Shown: piece by piece, positions 1 to 4,690 of the stretch
Layout: each line of letters begins with the position of its first letter
How positions within the stretch are numbered: position 1 is the first letter of the stretch
Source of the DNA: Candidatus Nomurabacteria bacterium
GTDB taxonomy: Bacteria; Patescibacteriota; Minisyncoccia; Phycocordibacterales; UBA2100
Reading direction: 5' to 3'
Length of the DNA stretch: 8,472 nt
Assembly: GCA_943359705.1 (NCBI GenBank)
Contig: CALRIB010000036.1
Location: 1 to 8,472, forward strand
Position numbers and translations under genes: made by a program
Notes under the pieces: model-generated
Database searches by the model: none
The model's input: the letters and a program-made list of their open reading frames with translations, nothing else
What the model was told of the DNA's origin: nothing

Positions 1-269
1 ACATCGAAAAATTCCGTCTCGACCTCGCGTCAGACCAGATATATCACTTCGTGTGGGATAGATTCGCAGCGGAAATCATCGAGGAGTCGAAGGTGATATT
101 CAAAGGCGGCGGCGAAGCCGCCGCCTCCCGTAGCGCGGCCCTCTACTCACTACTCACTACCTCACTAAAGCTGCTTCACCCCTTTATGCCCTTCGTCACC
201 GAATCCATTTGGCAGGAACTCCCAGGGAGAAAGGACAACGACCTTATGGTCACAAAGTGGCCTGTATAA
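1..269 (+). CDS. valS: Valyl-tRNA synthetase, C-terminal fragment (5' end outside window)
   Basis: The open frame enters the window at base 3 and ends with TAA at 267-269; about 88 residues are visible. They match the end of the class I ValRS anticodon-binding domain: an alpha-helical stretch with YHFVWDRFAAEIIEESK, then LKLLHPFMPFVTESIWQELP and a final LMVTKWPV. ValRS charges tRNA-Val in the cytoplasm. In typical bacterial ValRS the chain continues after this WP for further helices and a C-terminal coiled-coil tRNA-binding arm. Here it stops one residue after WP, so those parts are absent, which I infer to be lineage-specific trimming and not a frameshift. Residues KGGGEAAAS come from a perfect DNA inverted repeat (see repeat entry). 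prsW starts 9 nt downstream. IleRS or LeuRS are less likely because the HPFMPFVTE-IWQ signature is most typical of ValRS. Confidence 0.88.
   Translation, partial: IEKFRLDLASDQIYHFVWDRFAAEIIEESKVIFKGGGEAAASRSAALYSLLTTSLKLLHPFMPFVTESIWQELPGRKDNDLMVTKWPV
104..126. repeat. Perfect GC-rich inverted repeat inside valS, followed by CTACTCA tandem repeats
   Basis: A 10-base arm AGGCGGCGGC at 104-113 is followed by a GAA loop and the exact reverse complement at 117-126. Shortly after, at 143-167, is a short-period direct repeat: CTACTCA twice, then near-copies. Both lie in frame in the anticodon-binding domain and encode a Gly/Ala/Ser/Leu-rich piece where the protein family is variable. It could be a hairpin-type repeat that inserted without breaking the frame, or simple low-complexity drift. 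Confidence 0.75.
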
Positions 270-270
270 T
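265..270 (+). promoter_or_regulatory. Consensus -10 box for prsW, probably giving a leaderless mRNA
   Basis: A perfect TATAAT overlaps the valS stop codon and lies 8 nt before the prsW ATG at 279. Transcription starting about 7 nt after the box would begin at or next to the ATG, leaving no 5' leader. TG stands directly before the box, one base off the usual extended -10 spacing. No convincing -35 is visible 16-18 nt upstream, so strength is uncertain. Confidence 0.5.
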
Positions 271-278
271 GCTCGGTA

Positions 279-1010
279 ATGCCTGAGATAAGTCCTATCC
301 TCGCGGCCGCGGCCGGTGGTTTGCTGCCCGCTCTGGCGTGGCTGTGGTTTTGGCGGCGTGAGGACAGCGTCCACCCCGAGCCCCGCGCCCTCATCGCACT
401 CGCCTTCTTTGCAGGAATGGTCACGGTCGCCGTCGTCATCCCCATCCAGAAATTCGTGGCCCCCTACCTGACCGATTACGCGCCGATGGTGGGCATCGCA
501 GCACAAACACTTGTCTTTACGGCCTGGTCTGCAATCGAGGAAGTCTGTAAGTTCCTCGCCGCGTGCCTCACGGTCTTCCGCAACCGCGAGGACGACGAAC
601 CGATTGACCCTGTGATTTACATGGTAACGATCGCGCTCGGCTTTGCAGCGGCCGAAAATACGCTCTTCCTTCTCTCCCCGCTCGCCGGTTCCACCGTGTT
701 GCAGACCGTTATTACGGGCAACCTCCGATTCGTAGGCGCCACACTGCTTCATGTGCTCTCCTCATCGGTCATCGGTGTGGCCATTGCGCTCTGTTTCTAC
801 GGCTCGTGGAAGCAAAAGACCCTCTATACCACCGTAGGAGTTATCCTCGCCGCCTCTTTGCACGCCCTTTTCAATTTCCTTATACTTAACACGGCGGAAG
901 AACACCTCCTTCGCACCTTCGGACTCGTCTGGGTCGGACTTATCGTTCTTCTGGCTATGCTCGAATACATCAAACGCATTCATCCGGTCGTGAAAAAAAG
1001 ATTTCTATGA
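279..1010 (+). CDS. prsW: PrsW-family intramembrane protease
   Basis: The 243-residue product is a polytopic membrane protein with about seven or eight hydrophobic segments and the full conserved motif set of the PrsW family (which belongs to the CPBP/Rce1-like membrane protease group). These are E87-E88 with K91 (EEVCKF), G121-F122 through E126-N127 (GFAAAEN), R150 with H158 in a long hydrophobic helix, and H195 with N199 (HALFNF). These acidic and histidine residues form the presumed intramembrane catalytic site. In Bacillus subtilis, PrsW makes the first cut in the anti-sigma factor RsiW. No anti-sigma or sigma gene is seen here, so the substrate is unknown. The start at 279 was chosen because it lies 8 nt after TATAAT and 9 nt after valS; there is no Shine-Dalgarno sequence. 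The neighbours hsp20 and a DsbA-like gene fit a protein quality control or envelope role. Length is normal for the family. Confidence 0.92.
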   Translation: MPEISPILAAAAGGLLPALAWLWFWRREDSVHPEPRALIALAFFAGMVTVAVVIPIQKFVAPYLTDYAPMVGIAAQTLVFTAWSAIEEVCKFLAACLTVFRNREDDEPIDPVIYMVTIALGFAAAENTLFLLSPLAGSTVLQTVITGNLRFVGATLLHVLSSSVIGVAIALCFYGSWKQKTLYTTVGVILAASLHALFNFLILNTAEEHLLRTFGLVWVGLIVLLAMLEYIKRIHPVVKKRFL

Positions 1011-1107
1011 CCCCACACACTTTCGCACATTCAGTTTCATGCAAACAATTTTTCATGAGTGATTTATCTATTATTACGACGGGTAAAAGTAACTTAGTGT
1101 GAGGGGT

Positions 1108-1596
1108 ATGATTAAAAGTTTCTTCTCCCGTCTCACCAGCACCAACGACGACTACGACTATTTCGACGACCCCAAGGCCACCAAAGCCGTCTTCGAGGGC
1201 GAGGGCGATGAGCGCCACGCACGTATCGTCCCTAAGGATCAGGCTACGTGGACTCCCGACGACCCGGCAGGCGAGCTTGCGGTAGATGTGTACCAGACAC
1301 CCGAGGCTATCGTGGTAAAGGCGCTCATTGCCGGCGTGCACCCCGGCACCATCGATATCTCCCTCTCGCGCGAAATGCTCACCGTCTCCGGCCAGCGCTC
1401 CGACGAACGCGAAGTCGATGAAGAACACTATTTCCAGCGCGAGCTCTACTGGGGCTCATTCTCGCGCACTATCCTCTTGCCCGAAGAAGTCGACGTCGAA
1501 CTCGCCGAAGCGAGTGAGCGGCACGGCATCCTTATGATTCGCCTTCCGAAGATAAACAAAAAGAAGCAGACAAAATTGAAAGTTCGGAGCCGATAA
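1108..1596 (+). CDS. hsp20: Small heat-shock protein, Hsp20 / alpha-crystallin family
   Basis: The 162-residue product is an ATP-independent holdase chaperone that would bind unfolding proteins in the cytoplasm. An acidic N-terminal arm (about residues 1-52, including NDDYDYFDDP) precedes an alpha-crystallin domain at about 55-148. That domain begins GELAVDVYQTPEAIVV, contains YFQRELYWGSFSRTILLPE, and ends in the family motif GILMIRLPK at 140-148. The C-terminal tail has LKV (157-159), corresponding to the I-x-I/V anchor that docks between subunits. An in-frame GTG at 1099 would add three residues. I prefer ATG 1108, although the GAGGGG before it is too close to act as a normal Shine-Dalgarno sequence. 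The 97 bp before it are AT-rich, with a possible -10 TATTAT at 1069-1074 but no clear -35. No CIRCE or other heat-shock operator was seen. There is no terminator after it, and the next gene's -35 lies inside its last codons. Confidence 0.93.
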   Translation: MIKSFFSRLTSTNDDYDYFDDPKATKAVFEGEGDERHARIVPKDQATWTPDDPAGELAVDVYQTPEAIVVKALIAGVHPGTIDISLSREMLTVSGQRSDEREVDEEHYFQRELYWGSFSRTILLPEEVDVELAEASERHGILMIRLPKINKKKQTKLKVRSR

Positions 1597-1604
1597 CATA
1601 TACT
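1576..1604 (+). promoter_or_regulatory. Promoter of the DsbA-like gene, probably leaderless
   Basis: TTGAAA (1576-1581) and TATACT (1599-1604) are separated by exactly 17 bp, a near-consensus housekeeping promoter. The ATG at 1612 lies 7 nt after the -10 box, so transcription would begin essentially at the start codon. The -35 is inside the end of hsp20, giving the dsb gene its own transcription independent of the heat-shock gene. Confidence 0.72.
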
Positions 1605-1611
1605 GCCCGCT

Positions 1612-2349
1612 ATGCCTGAACAAAATGCGTCAGTTTCTACTAGCAATGTGCAAAAATTAGCAGTTCCTATCGCCATCGTTGTCGCCGGAGCGCTTATCGC
1701 AGGAGCGGTGTACTTCTCCGGAGCAAAAGCACCGGCTGCCGGAGGCGCACCCACTCAAGCGGTAGATATTAAAGACGTCAAAATTTCCGCATCCGACCCG
1801 TTTATCGGCAAAGCCGACGCACCCGTCACGCTCGCATACTGGTCAGACTACCAGTGCCCGTTCTGCAAAGCGGTGGAAACAGGCGGCGTGCAAGGCATCA
1901 ACATCAATCCTTCCATCCCCACGCTCATCAAAGACTACGTCGACACCGGCAAACTTCGCATCGTCTTCAAAGACTATCCGTTCCTCGGCGAAGATTCGCT
2001 GACGGCCGCGCTTTACGAGCACGCCGTGTGGGAGACCTACCCCGACAAGTTTTACGCGTGGCGCGCAGCGATGTTCGCTGCGCAGGATGACGAAGGCGAC
2101 CAGGGTTTCGGCGACGAGGCTTCTATTATCGCGCTCAGCAAGAAAATCTCCGGAATTGACGCTGCCAAGCTTAAGGCACTGGTGGCTTCCAAAAAAGACG
2201 CGTACACAAAATTCATCCAAGACGACCTCACCGAGGGCTCCGGCTTTGGCATCTCCGGCACTCCCGGCTTCATCACCGGCAAGACACTCATCGCAGGCGC
2301 TGACGATATCTCAGCATTTACGAAGGCAATTGACGCGCAGCTTAAGTAA
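1612..2349 (+). CDS. Membrane-anchored DsbA-family thiol:disulfide oxidoreductase
   Basis: The 245-residue product has a short polar N-terminus, one hydrophobic anchor or uncleaved signal at about residues 16-36, a Gly/Ala/Pro linker, and a thioredoxin-fold domain from about 55 to the end. The active-site motif CPFC is at 82-85 in the context SDYQCPFC. The cis-proline loop is SGTPGF, with P218. Between them lies the helical insertion typical of DsbA/Thioredoxin_4 proteins. It probably forms or rearranges disulfides in exported proteins on the outer face of the cytoplasmic membrane. No DsbB or VKOR partner is seen in the window. The start at 1612 is supported by the promoter 7 nt upstream; there is no Shine-Dalgarno sequence. 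It is the last gene of the forward block, with a terminator 3 nt after its stop codon. The nearby small secreted Cys-containing protein could be a substrate, but that is only a guess. Confidence 0.93.
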   Translation: MPEQNASVSTSNVQKLAVPIAIVVAGALIAGAVYFSGAKAPAAGGAPTQAVDIKDVKISASDPFIGKADAPVTLAYWSDYQCPFCKAVETGGVQGININPSIPTLIKDYVDTGKLRIVFKDYPFLGEDSLTAALYEHAVWETYPDKFYAWRAAMFAAQDDEGDQGFGDEASIIALSKKISGIDAAKLKALVASKKDAYTKFIQDDLTEGSGFGISGTPGFITGKTLIAGADDISAFTKAIDAQLK

Positions 2350-2352
2350 GCG

Positions 2353-2380
2353 AAAGGGCGGCCGTGAGGTCGCCCTTTTT
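2353..2380 (+). terminator. Rho-independent terminator after the DsbA-like gene
   Basis: AAAGGGCG (2353-2360) pairs with CGCCCTTT (2371-2378). The helix continues inward through GCC/GGT to a GTGA tetraloop of GNRA type, and the hairpin runs into TTTTT. On the opposite strand the same hairpin is followed by only three T residues, so it may weakly stop transcripts of the convergent gene ending at 2412. Confidence 0.88.
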
Positions 2381-2411
2381 GATGTAGCCGCGCGAGTGCC
2401 ACCGGATGGTC

Positions 2412-2684
2412 TTATTGACCCGCTCTCGGCTTAACGATGACGTTGTAATAACGCTTTCCAAACGCGGCGGAGACAAAGGTATGGGAAACCACCTCGAACT
2501 TCGAACGGCGGGCAAGCTCGATGTTGAGCGAGTCCACGAAGTCCCAGGACGATTTGCAGTTTTTGAAGTCCCACACCTCGACATACCCTTGAATCGAGCC
2601 CGTCGAACGTTCGACCTCGCAAGCGCTGCCCGCAGCCGCAGTCAGGAGCAAAATCGCGAGAGCCAGAATGCTAGTTCGCATCAT
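2412..2684 (-). CDS. Small secreted protein of unknown function
   Basis: I do not recognise this 90-residue protein. It has a clear signal peptide: MMR, then a hydrophobic core ILALAILLLTAAA, and a likely signal peptidase I site after AGSA (residue 21). The next residue is Cys22, but the preceding residues lack the Leu of a lipobox, so a lipoprotein is less likely. The mature part of about 69 residues has Cys22 and Cys43, which could form one disulfide, and a basic C-terminus. The start is supported by AAAGAGG (2693-2699 on the + numbering) 8 nt before the ATG; a second ATG follows immediately. It lies 67 nt downstream of the nuclease gene on the same strand and may share its transcript. A longer ORF on the opposite strand looks like a shadow of it. 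Confidence 0.68.
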   Translation of the reverse strand: MMRTSILALAILLLTAAAGSACEVERSTGSIQGYVEVWDFKNCKSSWDFVDSLNIELARRSKFEVVSHTFVSAAFGKRYYNVIVKPRAGQ

Positions 2685-2692
2685 GACGAATA

Positions 2693-2699
2693 CCTCTTT
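2693..2699 (-). promoter_or_regulatory. Shine-Dalgarno sequence of the small secreted protein gene
   Basis: Read on the minus strand this is AAAGAGG, 8 nt before the first ATG (2684). It is one of only two plausible Shine-Dalgarno sequences in the window, since most other genes start without one. Confidence 0.6.
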
Positions 2700-2751
2700 G
2701 GTTTCGGCTCACCACCTCCGGAAGGGGTGTGTGCAAGCCCAGGAGATTTAA

Positions 2752-3582
2752 CTATAAACCGCGCTCGTCGTCTATCAGCCCCATTTTGTAGATATCGAAG
2801 GAGTTGTCACCCTCGAACATATCGGAGGGATTCGGGAGGTACACGCGCTTGCGGGTGATTTCCGCCGTCGCGTCCTTAATGAGTCGATGGAAGAGCGCAA
2901 ATTCTTCTTTGTAATCGGCGAAGTCGATGATGTAGCGGCGCATTTGCGATGAACCGTCTGCATTTTTCTTCTTTCGACATTCCTGAAAGATGAATCGCCT
3001 TACGGGTTTTTTATACAACTCACGCACGGTGTAATAATTGAATATCGCCTGAATGATAAACATCGGCTTGTATTTTCTGAGTGCAGAGAACGAGTCGACA
3101 AATTTGTGGTCGACGATATCGAGCGCCTTCGGGTCGACTTTGGAGCGCACGACGAGGTCGGAAACCGCTTTGAGCGGAAGCGGCAGACCTTCCACCTTCA
3201 CCACGCCCTTCACCTCAATTCCTACGATGTCGTGCCGCGGCGGCCGTGCAAGATAGAATCCGATTGCCTGCAAATACTCCTGCTCCATCGAGGCGCGTTT
3301 CTTCTTTTGTGCGGCACGGGTCTTCGCCTTACCAAAATTGACCTCAAAATCCGGCACTCCCCGAAGGTGTTCAAGTCCTAGCTCAATCGCGCCCTCTTTC
3401 GAAATTCCGCCATAAAAATGCTGCAGCGCCACATGCCCCGCGCGCCCGATAATGCCGGCCGGCGAGGATGGCGCATCGAACACCTGCTCCACGTAGCGCT
3501 TGTACCAAGCCAAAGGATTCCGCAAAAAAGCCATCAAGGACGAGTGACTCCAGTGTTTGATGGGCGGATTTGCCTTCTTCAT
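2752..3582 (-). CDS. PD-(D/E)XK superfamily nuclease (RecB/Cas4-like), stand-alone
   Basis: The 276-residue product has the motif order of RecB/AddB/Cas4-type nucleases. An N-terminal segment SHSSLMAFLRNPLAWYKRY (about 12-30) is followed by GRAGHVALQHFYGG with motif I His50, SDLVV with metal-binding Asp142, and IVDHK with Asp158 and catalytic Lys160. Last is QAIFNYY with Gln178 and Tyr183, the QxxxY motif. These are the residues expected for Mg-dependent DNA cleavage. The CP cysteine seen early in Fe-S members is NP here, and only one cysteine (202) is present, so the 4Fe-4S cluster of Cas4/AddB is missing. No cas genes, helicase or repeat array are nearby, so it should not be called Cas4. 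The biological role, whether repair, recombination or defence, is not determined by context. The start ATG lies 6 nt after an extended -10 box, suggesting a leaderless mRNA. Confidence 0.85.
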   Translation of the reverse strand: MKKANPPIKHWSHSSLMAFLRNPLAWYKRYVEQVFDAPSSPAGIIGRAGHVALQHFYGGISKEGAIELGLEHLRGVPDFEVNFGKAKTRAAQKKKRASMEQEYLQAIGFYLARPPRHDIVGIEVKGVVKVEGLPLPLKAVSDLVVRSKVDPKALDIVDHKFVDSFSALRKYKPMFIIQAIFNYYTVRELYKKPVRRFIFQECRKKKNADGSSQMRRYIIDFADYKEEFALFHRLIKDATAEITRKRVYLPNPSDMFEGDNSFDIYKMGLIDDERGL

Positions 3583-3588
3583 GGCGCG

Positions 3589-3597
3589 AGTATATCA
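3589..3597 (-). promoter_or_regulatory. Extended -10 promoter of the PD-(D/E)XK nuclease gene, probably leaderless
   Basis: On the minus strand the bases read TGA then TATACT, an extended -10 element (TGnTATACT), 6 nt before the ATG at 3582. The first transcribed base would be the A of ATG. No good -35 is visible at 16-18 nt, which is common for extended -10 promoters. Confidence 0.6.
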
Positions 3598-3726
3598 CCG
3601 CTTGACTTTCGATAGCCGCGAGAGCACGATGTCGACTTCGCTTTGAGACGGAGGAAAAATGTCACAGCGAGCATTCGAGGTGTTCCTTGTGATTGCCGAG
3701 TGGTCTACAGTACCGGCGGCAATCAC
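3595..3726 (-). other. Possible short ORF or remnant of a gene's C-terminus
   Basis: A minus-strand frame stays open from about 3803 to a TGA at 3597-3595. It contains no ATG; a GTG at 3726 would give 43 residues. The last part reads DIFPPSQSEVDIVLSRLSKV and has codons similar to its neighbours. Its stop TGA forms part of the extended -10 of the nuclease gene. I see no family and no start signal. It may be the tail of a decayed gene, or chance. It occupies the same bases as the candidate structured RNA on the other strand, so at most one reading is likely correct. Confidence 0.25.
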
Positions 3727-3817
3727 ATGGGGATGGGCACTCTGCGTGTCCTCCTTCCCCCTATGACCCTCAGCGGGTCGCAGCGAGGCCCGGCCGCCAC
3801 TTTAGGCCGGGCTTCTT
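3640..3817 (+). ncRNA. Candidate structured non-coding RNA (possibly 6S-like), ending in its own terminator
   Basis: This stretch lies between two genes and folds well on the + strand by eye. A closing stem GGAGGA (3650-3655) pairs with TCCTCC (3749-3754). Within it, a long imperfect helix contains a perfect 10-bp arm GTGATTGCCG (3689-3698) pairing with CGGCAATCAC (3717-3726), capped by a small GGT/ACC hairpin. Next comes hairpin GACCC-TCAGC-GGGTC (3765-3779). Flanking CTGC (3742-3745) can pair with GCAG (3780-3783). An intrinsic terminator follows. A long hairpin with a central unpaired region recalls 6S RNA, but the family's sequence landmarks cannot be confirmed. A possible promoter is TTGACT at 3602-3607 with a weak CACGAT 17 bp later. 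It has no tRNA, SRP or tmRNA hallmarks. It could instead be an untranslated leader or repeat. Confidence 0.4.
3785..3817 (+). terminator. Intrinsic terminator in the intergenic region
   Basis: GCCCGGCC (3788-3795) pairs perfectly with GGCCGGGC (3805-3812), extended by three outer pairs including one G-T, with a 9-nt loop and then TTCTTCATTAG. The T tract is interrupted, so it is weaker than the other two terminators. It has no coding gene directly upstream on the + strand, which implies that some non-coding transcript ends here. Confidence 0.6.
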
Positions 3818-3839
3818 CATTAGTTTCCACATCTTTGAA

Positions 3840-3867
3840 TTGACAAAATATGGCTTAGGAATAGGAT
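3840..3867 (+). promoter_or_regulatory. Promoter of the P-loop protein gene
   Basis: TTGACA at 3840-3845 is a perfect consensus -35. TAGGAT at 3862-3867 (16 bp spacing) is the best -10; GATATT at 3865-3870 with 19 bp is an alternative. The transcript would carry about 70 nt of leader before the ATG at 3948, unlike the leaderless genes nearby. Confidence 0.6.
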
Positions 3868-3872
3868 ATTCC
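3858..3872. promoter_or_regulatory. Palindrome over the -10 region: candidate operator
   Basis: GGAATA-GGA-TATTCC is a perfect 6-bp inverted repeat with a 3-nt centre, lying exactly across the predicted -10. A second, overlapping dyad, AGGAT (3863-3867) with ATCCT (3874-3878), sits inside TTAG (3855-3858) and CTAA (3881-3884). Position and symmetry fit a repressor site. No regulator gene is visible, so the binding protein is unknown; the dyad could also act as an mRNA 5' hairpin. Confidence 0.45.
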
Positions 3873-3934
3873 AATCCTTTCTAATTTCATCAACCCAACA
3901 CGAGCACGAGTCATCATCAACCTCAAAGCGAGCA

Positions 3935-3941
3935 AGGGAAG
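3935..3941 (+). promoter_or_regulatory. Shine-Dalgarno sequence of the P-loop protein gene
   Basis: AGGGAAG lies 6 nt before ATG 3948. This supports 3948 over the ATG at 3955, which is in another frame. Confidence 0.5.
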
Positions 3942-3947
3942 CTGGGA

Positions 3948-4625
3948 ATGCGGAATGGAAATGCACTTTCGAAAGTAAGGGTTATCGCAATCGGGGGACA
4001 GCGCGGGACAGGGCGGAAGAAATTCCTTACCGAGTTCCAACAATGTCTCGCGTGCGAGTTCACCGGTTTGCGTATCCTTTACCTGGGGAGCCCCTTCAAA
4101 CGGCTTCCCCACCCGCTGTTGCGGTCGGCGAAAGAAAAGCGCCGTCCGCCGACATCGCGGCTACTCGGCTTGTGGAGCGAGCTCGACGAGTTCTGCCTCC
4201 TCAAGCTGCTGCCCGCGATAAAAAGCGGCGACTATGACCTGATCGTGATCGATGAATTCGGTTTAAGCGCATCGCTTCAGTCCACTGCTCTCAGCAGTGA
4301 CAGGAAACGGAACGCCATGGCCCGAGGAATGCATCACGACCTTGTCAGATCACGATTAAAACGGGAGGGAGTAAGCCCGCCCGAGTACATCATTATTCGG
4401 TCAAGTCCAAGCATCGTCGACAGATCGGCGCTGCAAAGAGTTCCAAGGCTGGCAAAGATCAGCAGGAAAAAGCGACTCGCGTTCATCCGGTATGAGGATC
4501 GCGAGATTGACCGCTATTTCCGGGGAACGGGCCAGAAGCGGCTTATCACGCTGTGTGCAAGCATGAGCCACCACGAAAAGTGCAGGCTCACCGCCGAGGC
4601 ATTGCGGAAGAACCTGCATCGCTAA
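3948..4625 (+). CDS. Thymidylate-kinase-like P-loop protein with altered Walker A motif
   Basis: The 225-residue product starts with a beta strand and glycine loop, VRVIAIGGQRGTGRKKF (10-26), resembling the P-loop of nucleoside monophosphate kinases. The Lys that should follow G22 is Arg23 and the Ser/Thr is Lys24. At 83-107, CLLKLLPAIKSGDYDLIVIDEFGLS matches the layout of the dTMP kinase region where helix, DRY and Ser bind substrate, but DEF replaces DRY. A conserved-looking strand PPEYIIIRSSPSIVDR (144-159) and a basic C-terminal half follow. Relation to the thymidylate kinase fold is my inference. The changed P-loop makes ordinary kinase activity doubtful, and a binding or regulatory role is possible. 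It has its own promoter with a palindrome, a Shine-Dalgarno sequence and a terminator, so it is a single-gene unit. Neighbouring genes give no functional clue. Confidence 0.6.
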   Translation: MRNGNALSKVRVIAIGGQRGTGRKKFLTEFQQCLACEFTGLRILYLGSPFKRLPHPLLRSAKEKRRPPTSRLLGLWSELDEFCLLKLLPAIKSGDYDLIVIDEFGLSASLQSTALSSDRKRNAMARGMHHDLVRSRLKREGVSPPEYIIIRSSPSIVDRSALQRVPRLAKISRKKRLAFIRYEDREIDRYFRGTGQKRLITLCASMSHHEKCRLTAEALRKNLHR

Positions 4626-4653
4626 GCTGCCCGAGGCATGACCGAGCTATCAG

Positions 4654-4690
4654 AAGCCCGCCGGCGGTGTCGGCGGGTTTCTTTCTTTTA
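4654..4690 (+). terminator. Intrinsic terminator of the P-loop protein gene, abutting convergent hyfG
   Basis: CCCGCCG (4657-4663) and CGGCGGG (4671-4677) form a perfect 7-bp stem with a 7-nt loop, followed by TTTCTTTCTTTT. AAG before the stem extends pairing with the T tract. The tail reaches the hyfG stop codon (4688-4690, opposite strand). Read on the minus strand the hairpin is followed by CTTCTGAT, so it would be a poor terminator for the hyf operon. Confidence 0.82.

Noticed and set aside
165..752. 195-residue minus-strand ORF opposite valS and prsW
   Set aside because: Charged, Cys/His-scattered shadow of two clearly conserved genes.
1011..1107. Heat-shock operator (CIRCE) before hsp20
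   Set aside because: No TTAGCACTC/GAGTGCTAA pair; only two copies of TTTCATG 16 nt apart, too short to support a site.
2406..2858. 150-residue plus-strand ORF opposite the small secreted protein and the nuclease end
   Set aside because: It is rich in Arg and Ser with no domain pattern, and spans two better supported minus-strand genes and their spacer; the minus-strand reading has a signal peptide and a Shine-Dalgarno sequence.
2752..3582. Cas4 / CRISPR adaptation locus
   Set aside because: No repeat-spacer array, no cas1 or cas2, and no Fe-S cysteines in the nuclease.
3650..3665. GAGGAAA resembling the start of RNase P RNA
   Set aside because: The matching 3' conserved segment and the required length of over 300 nt before the terminator are absent.
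3640..3817. tRNA, SRP RNA or tmRNA in the structured intergenic region
   Set aside because: No T-loop GGTTCRA, no SRP GGAAGGAAGCAG-type loop, and no tRNA-like acceptor end.
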